NCBI GenBank assembly: GCA_002746425.1
Contig: NVXB01000005.1
Coordinates: 32,118 to 47,387 of the forward strand
Length of the DNA: 15,270 nucleotides
Source of the DNA: Hyphomicrobiales bacterium
GTDB taxonomy: Bacteria > Pseudomonadota > Alphaproteobacteria > Rhizobiales > GCA-2746425
Direction of reading: 5' to 3'
Shown here: piece after piece, positions 7,154 to 14,058 of the stretch
Layout: each line of letters starts with the position of its first letter
Position numbering within the stretch: position 1 is the stretch's first letter
Program-made: the position numbers and the translations under genes
Notes under the pieces: model-generated
The model's database searches: none
Seen by the model: only the letters and a program-made list of their open reading frames with translations
Told to the model about the DNA's origin: nothing

Positions 7154-7839
7154 GATATCTCTCGTTTTTGCTCCTCGGCCTGTTGGTGCTGCTCATCGTG
7201 TTGGTCGTGCGCCATGATGCCGGTACGGTGCTGGGCATGGAAATCGGCAGCTTTGCTCGGCTCGGTGTTATGGCAGCGTTTATCGCCTTTATTGGCATTG
7301 GCGCGTTTCGCGGCACGAGCGTTTCTAAAAACATACGCCATGCGGGCATCTGGCTTGGTTTGGCGGCATCATTGCTGGTGGGCTACAGCTACAAGGATGA
7401 TGCGCGCGCGATGTTTGCCCGTGTTGCTGGTGGGCTGGTGCCCGGAATGGCATTTACCTCTCACAGCGACAATTCCGTTATCATCACGCGCGGCCAGCGT
7501 GGCCATTACAGTGTTCGCGCTCTGATCAATGATGTGCCGATTGATATGCTGGTGGATACCGGTGCCAGCAGCGTCGTGCTGTCGGCGCAGGATGCCGCGC
7601 GCGCCGGGTATGATCTCAACACCCTCGCCTTCACCCTGCCGGTGCAAACCGCCAATGGTGAGGCTTTTGTATCCGTCACGCGGATAGAGCGCATTGAAAT
7701 TGGCTCGATCAATATTGAAAATGTTGCCGGTGCCATCGCACAGCCCGGAAAACTGGGCCAGAGCTTGCTCGGCATCAGCTTTTTGGACCGGCTGTCATCC
7801 TATGAGTTTTCGGGGCAAAACCTGACGCTTCGCCCCTAG
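7150..7839 (+). CDS. Membrane-anchored retropepsin-like aspartic protease (TIGR02281/clan AA type)
   Basis: A 229-residue protein with three hydrophobic segments at the N-terminus (about 3-20, 38-52 and 66-79), followed by a soluble domain from about residue 100. That domain contains the retropepsin active-site motif LVDTGASSVVLS (134-145, Asp136-Thr137-Gly138) and ends with the LLGISFLDRL stretch and LTLRP typical of the TIGR02281 group. One DTG motif per chain means the active enzyme should be a homodimer, as in retroviral proteases. With three membrane passes the catalytic domain most likely faces the periplasm. The start ATG 7150 overlaps the DUF1289 stop (ATGA). Proteolysis is inferred from the motif; the substrate is unknown. 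Confidence 0.9.
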   Translation: MRYLSFLLLGLLVLLIVLVVRHDAGTVLGMEIGSFARLGVMAAFIAFIGIGAFRGTSVSKNIRHAGIWLGLAASLLVGYSYKDDARAMFARVAGGLVPGMAFTSHSDNSVIITRGQRGHYSVRALINDVPIDMLVDTGASSVVLSAQDAARAGYDLNTLAFTLPVQTANGEAFVSVTRIERIEIGSINIENVAGAIAQPGKLGQSLLGISFLDRLSSYEFSGQNLTLRP

Positions 7840-7842
7840 GCG

Positions 7843-8667
7843 CTATATCAGCGTGGCGGCAAAACGAGCGGACACCACCAGAAGAAACAGCCCGAACGAA
7901 AACTCCAGCGCCCGTTTCGACATGGCATGAGATATTTTCACGCCCAAGGGTGCCACCAGCACGGTGATCGGCATCACCAGCAAAACCGCCAGCACATTGA
8001 CGTAGCCAAGCGAATAGGGCGGCAAAAACTCATTGCCCCAACCGGCCCAAATATAACCAATCACACCGGGAATGGAGATCAGCACGCCAACGCCTGCCGA
8101 GGTCGCCACGGCCTGATGCATGGGGCGGCCAAACAGCGTCATATAAGTGTTGTTCAACACACCGCCGCCAATGCCCATCAAAGTTGAGACAAAGCCAAAC
8201 ACAACACCGCAAATGGTGTTGCCAATACCGGAGGGCAAATCCTCGCCAAGCCGCCAGCTATCGCGGTTAAACAACAGCCGCAGCGCGACAACAAAGGCGA
8301 TCACCGCGAAAATAGCGCGTAGCCCACCACCGGAAATATAGGCGGCCACAACGGACGCCAAAACAACACCCACGGGGATGGGAACAAGCCAGTTCTTCAG
8401 GTGTACTAAATCGACGGTGCCGCGTTTTTTGTGTGACGTGAAAGAGCGCAGAGATGTGGGGATAATGATGCCAAGCGAGGTGCCGATTGACACGTGCATG
8501 GCGACCGATGCATCGACTTCCATCAGCAGCAAAAACTGGTACAAAACCGGCACCAGCACGGCGCCGCCACCAATGCCAAAGATGCCCGCCAGCAGGCCAG
8601 CAATAAGCGCGGCAACGCCAAAGGCAGCGGCATAGGTCAAAACTTCAAATGTTAGCAAATTATCCAA
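7843..8667 (-). CDS. TauE/SafE (TSUP) family membrane permease
   Basis: A 274-residue inner-membrane protein with about eight hydrophobic helices, the usual size for this family of sulfite, sulfonate or organic-anion exporters. The two internal repeats each carry the glycine-rich family motif: GIFGIGGGAVLVPVL (28-42) and STLMGIGGGVLNNTYM (161-176). A basic loop SHKKRG (78-83) follows the second helix, and SAGVGVLISIPGVIGY is the typical helix of the second half. The start is uncertain: the frame has no ATG or GTG at its beginning, and TTG 8667 is the first usable codon and just precedes the first helix, yet no Shine-Dalgarno stands before it. Substrate cannot be assigned. It lies 80 bases downstream of dusA on the same strand and is convergent with the protease gene, only 3 bases apart. 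Confidence 0.92.
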   Translation of the reverse strand: MDNLLTFEVLTYAAAFGVAALIAGLLAGIFGIGGGAVLVPVLYQFLLLMEVDASVAMHVSIGTSLGIIIPTSLRSFTSHKKRGTVDLVHLKNWLVPIPVGVVLASVVAAYISGGGLRAIFAVIAFVVALRLLFNRDSWRLGEDLPSGIGNTICGVVFGFVSTLMGIGGGVLNNTYMTLFGRPMHQAVATSAGVGVLISIPGVIGYIWAGWGNEFLPPYSLGYVNVLAVLLVMPITVLVAPLGVKISHAMSKRALEFSFGLFLLVVSARFAATLI

Positions 8668-8680
8668 GGAAACAGCCCGG

Positions 8681-8748
8681 TTTGAGAGATTGTGTTGGAG
8701 GTATCTTCTCTCTGTTTTGATGCAAAATGTCTAGTATTTTGAGAGATT
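8681..8748. repeat. 11-bp direct repeat TTTGAGAGATT in the dusA-permease gap
   Basis: TTTGAGAGATT occurs at 8681-8691 and again at 8738-8748, 57 bases apart, in the short region upstream of the permease start. Between them TCTCTC (8707-8712) is complementary to the GAGAGA core of either copy, so two alternative weak hairpins are possible in the permease leader. It may be an operator or a leader structure; the function is unknown. Confidence 0.45.
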
Positions 8749-9779
8749 TAAGCTAGCTCTTCGGCCCGGTTGAGCTGATCTGTCGCAGCTGCCATGGCCG
8801 CGAGCGCCTCTTCTATCACGCCCACGCCAGCGCCCGGCTGCACCGCTTTTGTGCTGAGAATTTGGCGGTATGTACGCGCGCCCGGCTGGCCGTGAAACAG
8901 GCCAATTATATGGCGTGTGTAGTGGTTCATCTTGCCACCTTGTAGCAGGTGGTTTTCAATCTCGTCATACATCTCGCGCAAAACCTGATGACGGGTTTTA
9001 AGCGGGGCATCACTGCCATAAAAGCGCTGATCGACATCCAAAAGCAGCGCGCAATCGTGATAGGCGGCCCGCCCGATCATCACGCCATCGACATACGCCA
9101 GATGCTGCTCGGCCTCATCCAAATTGGCAATGCCGCCATTAATACCAACAAACATGTTTTTAAGGCGCGCTTTAAGCCGGTAGACGCGATCATAATCCAG
9201 CGGCGGAATATCGCGATTTTCCTTGGGCGACAGGCCTTTGAGCCAGGCCTTTCTGGCATGCACCCACAGCGCATCGACGCCCGCATCAATACAGCCATCG
9301 GCCAGCTCATCCAGCGCCGTTTCAATATTTTGATCATCCACGCCCAAGCGGCATTTGACCGTTATCAGCACCTTTTTATCTGGCGCTGCGGCTTCCTTCA
9401 TGGCGGCCACACAGCGGGCCACCAAATCTGGCGTTTGCATGAGACAAGCCCCAAAAGTGCCGCTTTGCACCCGGTCCGAGGGGCAGCCCACATTCAAATT
9501 GATCTCGTCATAACCATAGCCGAGCGCAACGCGCGTGGCCTCTGCCAGCTTAGCCGGGTCTGAGCCGCCCAGCTGCAAGGCCACAGGGTGCTGATGCTCG
9601 GGATAGGCCAAAAGCCGGTCGCGATGCCCGTGAATAACGGCATCGGCCACCACCATCTCTGTATAGAGAAGCGCCTTTGTTGACAGCTTTCGGTGGAACG
9701 AGCGGCAAGCCCGATCCGTCCAATCCATCATTGGGGCAACAGAAATGCGCTGCCCAAAATTTCGAAGTTGCGAGGTCAT
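8748..9779 (-). CDS. dusA: tRNA-dihydrouridine(20/20a) synthase DusA
   Basis: DusA is a flavin enzyme that reduces uridine to dihydrouridine at positions 20 and 20a of the tRNA D-loop. I start it at ATG 9779 (343 residues, near the usual 330-345), because the protein then opens with the conserved FMN-domain start RISVAPMMDWTDRACR. The longer frame to 9881 adds 34 residues unlike the family. Motifs in order: LQLGGSDPAKLAEA (69-82), EINLNVGCPSDRVQSGTFGACLM (92-114) with catalytic Cys99, ITVKCRLGVDD, VHARKAWLKGLSPKENR (a DusA hallmark), GINGGI and DGVMIGRAAY for phosphate binding of FMN. The C-terminal helical RNA-binding domain follows (HYTRHIIGLFHGQPGARTYRQ). It lies downstream of the MBOAT gene with a 125-base gap, so it probably has its own promoter, though none is obvious. 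Confidence 0.95.
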   Translation of the reverse strand: MTSQLRNFGQRISVAPMMDWTDRACRSFHRKLSTKALLYTEMVVADAVIHGHRDRLLAYPEHQHPVALQLGGSDPAKLAEATRVALGYGYDEINLNVGCPSDRVQSGTFGACLMQTPDLVARCVAAMKEAAAPDKKVLITVKCRLGVDDQNIETALDELADGCIDAGVDALWVHARKAWLKGLSPKENRDIPPLDYDRVYRLKARLKNMFVGINGGIANLDEAEQHLAYVDGVMIGRAAYHDCALLLDVDQRFYGSDAPLKTRHQVLREMYDEIENHLLQGGKMNHYTRHIIGLFHGQPGARTYRQILSTKAVQPGAGVGVIEEALAAMAAATDQLNRAEELA

Positions 9780-9904
9780 GAGTTCTTGTTTTGCTGTTAA
9801 GCGCGCACTTTCATGTGTACGCAATTTGGTTTTGATAGGTTTATCAGCACCACCGGCTGAATACCAGAACCTTGGTGCCAAGCTAATCCAATTGAGTTCA
9901 AACC

Positions 9905-11422
9905 CTAGAAATTAAAGTAGATGAATTCAGTCAACTCATCGAGCCTATAAATCTGAATGATGCCTATCAACCCAACCGCAAGCATGGCAATTGACCATTT
10001 GAGTGATGGTCGCCAGATGAACATCTGTTGCCAATGAGCAGAGATCCCAACAGCTTCTCTCAAGAACTTTTTCACGTTAATGACCGGTCGGTAATTTTTG
10101 ACGATCTCCATTGAGTTTGGCAACCAGAGCACAATCATGGTGAGCGCAATGGCCTGCACCCAGAAAACATTACTGCCCTGTAAAACATCGGACCATAGTT
10201 TTTCATCTGGATAGGCAGAAAAGCCAAACATGCCCTTTAGTACAGCACCTGCCCCGGAAAAGGTTTCCGCCCGAAAAAACACCCAGGCCACAATCACCGA
10301 TAACAATGTCAGGGACTGGGCCAAAAACCGGCTGATAAATGGCGGCAAAAAGGTCGCTTCCCGATCACTAATAACAACGGTCGACCAGAAATTATTGGCA
10401 GCAAGATAGAGGCCATGCAGCAGACCCCAGAAGACAAAGTTCCAGCTCGCTCCGTGCCAAAGCCCACCAAGCAACATGGTAACGCCCAAATTTACATAGC
10501 GGCGAACAGGGCCCTTACGATTTCCGCCGAGCGGAATGTAAAGGAAATTACGCAAAAACGTGGAAAGCGTGATGTGCCAGCGTCGCCAGAAATCAACGAT
10601 ATTCAACGCCTTATAAGGCGAGTTGAAATTTAACGGCAGGCGTATCCCAAACATCCGCGCCAGCCCCAATGCCATGTCGCAATAGCCGGAAAAATCGAAA
10701 TATATCTGGAAACTATAGGCAATCGCGCCCATCCATGCCGCTTCAAACGGCACGACCTGGCCCATTTCAGCAAGCCCGTAAACCGAATTGGCAATGGGGG
10801 CTACGCCATCTGCCAACACAATTTTCTTGAACAGGCCTATCATAAACAATGTGCTGCCGACGGAGAGGTTTACCAGCGCACGTTGGCGGAAAACAGGCAG
10901 GATGAATTGCGGAATGGTATGTTTTTGTAAAACAATCGGTCCGGCAATCAATTGCGGAAAGAACACCACAAACAAGCAGTATTTCGCGAAATCACATTCC
11001 GCAATTTCGCCGACATAAGTGTCGTACAAAAAGGATATCTGCTGGAAGGTGAAGAAAGAAATGGCCAGCGGCAAAATGATATTCAGAAGCGAGGTTTCTG
11101 CCCCCGTGATCGCATTGAAATTGCCAATCAGGAAATCTGCATATTTGAAATAGGCCAGCGTTACCAGATTGGCCGTGATACCCATTGCCAAAATTGGCTT
11201 ACTCCCGGTTTTTAATATCAACCGGTGCAGGCCATAATTCACCCCTACCGACCCCATCAACAAGATGAGGTGCAATGGGCTCCACCAAGCGTAAAACGCC
11301 AGCGAAGCGGCAATCAGCCACCAGATAATACCCTTCTCCCACTGCATGTGACGCAGAATAAAAAACACCAGCAGAACAGGCGGCAGAAACAGATAGATAA
11401 ATTCAAGCGAGCTGAAAACCAT
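9905..11422 (-). CDS. AlgI-like MBOAT family O-acyltransferase (exopolysaccharide O-acetylation)
   Basis: A 505-residue integral membrane protein with roughly ten or more hydrophobic helices, the size of AlgI and PatA-type MBOAT enzymes (about 480-520). These proteins carry acyl groups, usually acetyl, across the inner membrane for modification of extracellular polysaccharide. The N-terminus MVFSSLEFIYLFLPP is typical. Later come LAYFKYADF (89-97), YFDFSGYCDMALGLARMFG (241-259), IVDFWRRWHITLSTFLRNFLYIPLGGNR (275-302) and GGLWHGASWNFVFWGLLHG (319-337), with the presumed catalytic His323. ATG 11422 has AGGAG six bases upstream, overlapping the end of the Sel1 gene, which marks tight coupling. 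With the Alg8-like synthase and the SGNH protein upstream, an O-acetyltransferase for the locus polymer is the best reading; algI is not assigned as symbol because orthology is not shown. Confidence 0.93.
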   Translation of the reverse strand: MVFSSLEFIYLFLPPVLLVFFILRHMQWEKGIIWWLIAASLAFYAWWSPLHLILLMGSVGVNYGLHRLILKTGSKPILAMGITANLVTLAYFKYADFLIGNFNAITGAETSLLNIILPLAISFFTFQQISFLYDTYVGEIAECDFAKYCLFVVFFPQLIAGPIVLQKHTIPQFILPVFRQRALVNLSVGSTLFMIGLFKKIVLADGVAPIANSVYGLAEMGQVVPFEAAWMGAIAYSFQIYFDFSGYCDMALGLARMFGIRLPLNFNSPYKALNIVDFWRRWHITLSTFLRNFLYIPLGGNRKGPVRRYVNLGVTMLLGGLWHGASWNFVFWGLLHGLYLAANNFWSTVVISDREATFLPPFISRFLAQSLTLLSVIVAWVFFRAETFSGAGAVLKGMFGFSAYPDEKLWSDVLQGSNVFWVQAIALTMIVLWLPNSMEIVKNYRPVINVKKFLREAVGISAHWQQMFIWRPSLKWSIAMLAVGLIGIIQIYRLDELTEFIYFNF

Positions 11423-11428
11423 GATCTT

Positions 11429-11433
11429 CTCCT
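11429..11433 (-). promoter_or_regulatory. Ribosome binding site of the MBOAT gene
   Basis: AGGAG lies six bases before ATG 11422 and overlaps the stop codon of the Sel1-repeat gene (11432-11434), so ribosomes leaving that gene can restart on the MBOAT gene. Confidence 0.75.
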
Positions 11434-12616
11434 ATGAGCCCTTCAAAGGGTTTTTGACGCCCGGTTGTGCATCCAGCAGTTTTTTCAAAAGTGTTTTTGA
11501 TCCAGAATGCCCCAACTCGCTTCCTCGTCTGGCAAGACGAATGGCTTCAGCATGATTTTGTGTAATCAGAATCCCTTGTTCGTGAAGCCGGGCCAATTCC
11601 TCCATCGCGCCGGCATGCTCAAGCGACACCGCTTTCAAAAACCAGTCGACGGCACCTGATTGCTTCAACCCGTATTCCTCTTTCAAATGAAACCGCCCAA
11701 GCGCAGTCATAGCGCCGCCATGCCCCTGCTTTGACGCAAGTCGCAACCATGCCAATGCCTCATCATTTTCTGATTTATTTTGGGGGTCATACAGCATCAA
11801 ACGGGCAAGATCGTGCATACCGCCGGTGCTTCCAAGTCTTGCTGAGCGAAGCAACCATTTACGAGCAAGCTTCAAATCCACAGGTACTAATTTGCCTTTA
11901 CGGTAAATACGTCCCAATTGTTTAGCTGCGCTACCGGAACCACCCCGCGCTTTGCTCGCAAGAGAAATCATCGCCCGTTTACTCAGCTCAAAGGCCCGTT
12001 CCGGCTCTGGAACGATCCCGTAGCGCCCTTCCTTCAACATCCGCGCATAGGTAAGCATCGCTTGTTCATGGCCTGCGCGCACGGCGATTTCGTAATACGC
12101 CCTCGCCTGCTTGATATCCTGCTCAACGCCAAGGCCTCTTTCATAATGAAAGGCCAGTTGCATCGAGGCTTTTTTGTAGTTCCACCGCAATGCCTTTTTG
12201 AACCACCGAACAGCAAAGCTGTTGCAATCAGGCCCTCGGGACAATTGAAACAATCTCCCGAGTCCATAAGCAGTTTCGCCGCGATAGGAAAATCCGTATT
12301 GAACCGCCTTCAGGGAAATTTCACGAGCCTTCTCAAGGTCCGGCTTCACCCCCCATCCACGAGCATATGATTTTGCCGCATAAAACATGGCATCGGGATA
12401 TCCCTGCTCTGCGTATTTTTCAAAAATCACAAAGGCTTCTTTTAGCTTGCCAATTTTTTGCAAAGCGCGCGCCTGCGCAATGGCTTCATTGACCAGAGGG
12501 TCTATCGGCGCACTCTTGGATTGCCGGTCTGCATAATTAATGCGTGCGACGAAAATAACGATCGACACCACTAATATCAACATCGTGGCCGTGACGATTT
12601 TAGTGAAGTTACCCAT
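11432..12616 (-). CDS. Membrane-anchored Sel1-like repeat (TPR-like) protein of the polysaccharide locus
   Basis: A 394-residue protein with one N-terminal hydrophobic helix (about 8-24, VTATMLILVVSIVIFVA), no cysteine near it, and then a solenoid of about eight Sel1/TPR-like repeats from about residue 55 to 375. Repeat hallmarks include YPDAMFYAAKSYARGWGV, ASMQLAFHYERGLGV, HEQAMLTYARMLKEG, GGAMTALGRFHLKEEYG and AGAMEELARLHEQGI. The anchor and charge pattern suggest a periplasmic solenoid held in the inner membrane. Its position in the locus resembles AlgK, the Sel1-repeat scaffold of alginate export, but AlgK is an outer-membrane lipoprotein and this protein has no lipobox, so it is at best an analogue. 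The start overlaps the end of the SGNH gene by 8 bases, and GGAGG stands seven bases upstream. Confidence 0.88.
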   Translation of the reverse strand: MGNFTKIVTATMLILVVSIVIFVARINYADRQSKSAPIDPLVNEAIAQARALQKIGKLKEAFVIFEKYAEQGYPDAMFYAAKSYARGWGVKPDLEKAREISLKAVQYGFSYRGETAYGLGRLFQLSRGPDCNSFAVRWFKKALRWNYKKASMQLAFHYERGLGVEQDIKQARAYYEIAVRAGHEQAMLTYARMLKEGRYGIVPEPERAFELSKRAMISLASKARGGSGSAAKQLGRIYRKGKLVPVDLKLARKWLLRSARLGSTGGMHDLARLMLYDPQNKSENDEALAWLRLASKQGHGGAMTALGRFHLKEEYGLKQSGAVDWFLKAVSLEHAGAMEELARLHEQGILITQNHAEAIRLARRGSELGHSGSKTLLKKLLDAQPGVKNPLKGS

Positions 12617-13907
12617 GACGCGCCCTCCAAATTCTGCAGGACTGTCCTTCGGTTACCTCCATAAAATCGTCTGAATTTTTGTTGGTGATGTCTTTTGGCA
12701 AAACAGGGCAGATAATGTCCTTGCGCCGTTTCCGCGCTTTGGCGACAGCCTTTTGGTCGTTACTGACAAGCTGCAGTATCTCACCAACAATCAGCCGCGA
12801 CGCCCTGAAGTTAAAATGATAGGCGTCCGTGAACCGAGTAAGGTCGCGCGTAAAGGGACTGTCGAAATCGAAATCGACCACGTCGCCCAAACCCAGCAAG
12901 CGTTTGCGAAAATCATGATTTAATGCGCCATAGCCAAATTCAACAACCCGGCTTTGCATTTCTGAAATGGTGGGGGGTATGACGAAAATCAGTTGAACAT
13001 TATTCTGCTTTGACCATTTGGAAATCTCCACCAGATAGCTCCAGTTTTTCTCTGAAAACTTAAAGGAACGCCAATCAGAGTTGGCATTTCGTAAAACCTG
13101 CTGCTGGAATACGCCCGTTAATTCCCGATCGATTTCAATCGGCAACCAGAGCCTGCTCCACATACCCAGATCAGCCCCGAAATAGGTGTCCTGGGCAATT
13201 GCCAATGCAGGATGGATGGATGCCGCCACATTCTCCGGCAACATGCAGTTTTCACAAGATTCAGGCTCAAGCAGCCCTTTAAGCGGATCTGTCTTTTTCT
13301 TGGAGGCGCTCTCCGCATGCGCCAAGGAAACAACACCCAGATCAATCATTTTGGAAATTATTGGCCCAAATTCCTTTTTTAGAAGCTCAACTCCCACGCG
13401 CAAAACAAACCAGTTTGAATAGTATTTCAAAGGATTTTGGCCAAGCCTGATCGCCTCCGGGACACGGTTCATTCCACCCCTGTCATTCTGGCGAAAGCTT
13501 CTAAGTTGCACGCCAATGACCAGCGATTTCAGATTTTTGTTATCTTTTGCAAATTGAAAAGTATCGTAAACTTCGCGCATTGTGGCAGCGCCATAACCGA
13601 AATTGTAAGCCTTCGAATATCCAAATCCTTGCCAGTATTGATCGCGCAACGAGCGTGCACGACTATCTCCAAGAATAATAACTTCAGGTGGTATTGCAGG
13701 ATAATGGATAACTTTCCAAAGCGGATAATGGGCCTTTTCACTGACTTTTTTCTTGTCAAAGCCAGCATCTACAACCCTGTTCATTTCATATGGATCAACC
13801 ACGTAATTGAACACGAACGGCAGCAAGCCCACTAAAAATGTGAGCAACATTATAAAGCAGTAAAAACGGGTTTCTGGGGAGTATCTGCTCTTGATTGCAC
13901 CAGCCAT
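12609..13907 (-). CDS. SGNH/GDSL-like membrane-anchored protein of the polysaccharide locus
   Basis: A 432-residue protein with one N-terminal membrane helix (about 15-36) and a large periplasmic domain. Within it, VIILGDSRARS (77-86) gives a nucleophile block with Ser82, and FTDAYHFNFRAS (359-370) gives Asp361 and His364 as in a DxxH block; together with GYGAATM and the VIFVIPPT-like segment (LIFVIPPTIS, 306-315) this is the fold order of classical SGNH hydrolases. Such proteins commonly transfer acetyl groups supplied by an MBOAT partner onto polysaccharide. Cysteines at about 218, 221, 400 and 424 could form disulfides. ATG 13907 is preferred over ATG 13958 because AAGGAG lies eight bases before it. 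I do not recognise a named family; exact function and acyl group are inferred from the neighbours. Confidence 0.82.
   Translation of the reverse strand: MAGAIKSRYSPETRFYCFIMLLTFLVGLLPFVFNYVVDPYEMNRVVDAGFDKKKVSEKAHYPLWKVIHYPAIPPEVIILGDSRARSLRDQYWQGFGYSKAYNFGYGAATMREVYDTFQFAKDNKNLKSLVIGVQLRSFRQNDRGGMNRVPEAIRLGQNPLKYYSNWFVLRVGVELLKKEFGPIISKMIDLGVVSLAHAESASKKKTDPLKGLLEPESCENCMLPENVAASIHPALAIAQDTYFGADLGMWSRLWLPIEIDRELTGVFQQQVLRNANSDWRSFKFSEKNWSYLVEISKWSKQNNVQLIFVIPPTISEMQSRVVEFGYGALNHDFRKRLLGLGDVVDFDFDSPFTRDLTRFTDAYHFNFRASRLIVGEILQLVSNDQKAVAKARKRRKDIICPVLPKDITNKNSDDFMEVTEGQSCRIWRARHG
12624..12628 (-). promoter_or_regulatory. Ribosome binding site of the Sel1-repeat gene
   Basis: GGAGG lies seven bases before ATG 12616, inside the end of the SGNH gene, and supports that start. 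Confidence 0.75.
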
Positions 13908-13915
13908 TGGTTCAT

Positions 13916-13921
13916 CTCCTT
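13916..13921 (-). promoter_or_regulatory. Ribosome binding site that decides the SGNH gene start
   Basis: AAGGAG lies eight bases before ATG 13907. The in-frame ATG at 13958 has no comparable sequence, so the shorter 432-residue protein is preferred. Confidence 0.75.
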
Positions 13922-14058
13922 GTTTCCCTAACAAAAAGGATCGCAAGAAGTGTGCCACTATTTTTAACTAAAATATCGTTTGGTTACAAAGGGTTACAAA
14001 ATCATTCAGAATAGAATTCTCAAGAATTTTCAATTTGACAATCATATTGGAAATGACC
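13922..14058. other. AT-rich gap between the Alg8-like and SGNH genes
   Basis: This stretch is visibly richer in A and T than its surroundings. It holds the 10-bp tandem repeat and an A/T-rich near-palindrome around 14016-14030 (AGAATTCTCAAGAATT). I find no credible small gene and no GC-rich terminator after the glycosyltransferase stop, so read-through from that gene remains possible. Confidence 0.5.
13961..14001 (-). promoter_or_regulatory. Possible promoter(s) with a 10-bp tandem repeat upstream of the SGNH-Sel1-MBOAT genes
   Basis: GGTTACAAAG (13982-13991) is followed at once by GGTTACAAAA (13992-14001). Read on the minus strand, each copy holds TTGTAA. One is followed after 18 bases by TATTTT (13975-13970), the other after 17 bases by TAAAAA (13966-13961). 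These are plausible but imperfect -35/-10 pairs ten bases apart, in the 151-base gap between the glycosyltransferase and the SGNH gene. The repeat is seen; the promoter role is an inference. Confidence 0.35.

Noticed and set aside
8697..8734. Tiny plus-strand gene after GGAGG in the dusA-permease gap
   Set aside because: The following ATG frame closes after four codons.
8949..9563. Plus-strand reading frame of 204 codons opposite dusA
   Set aside because: It mirrors dusA codons and shows no recognisable domain; the dusA reading carries all conserved motifs.
9780..9881. 34-residue N-terminal extension of DusA
   Set aside because: It has no family resemblance; ATG 9779 begins next to the conserved FMN-domain start.
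9820..9890. Terminator for the MBOAT operon from the GCACCA/TGGTGC inverted repeat
   Set aside because: The stem is only 6 bp with a 20-base loop and no T run on either strand.
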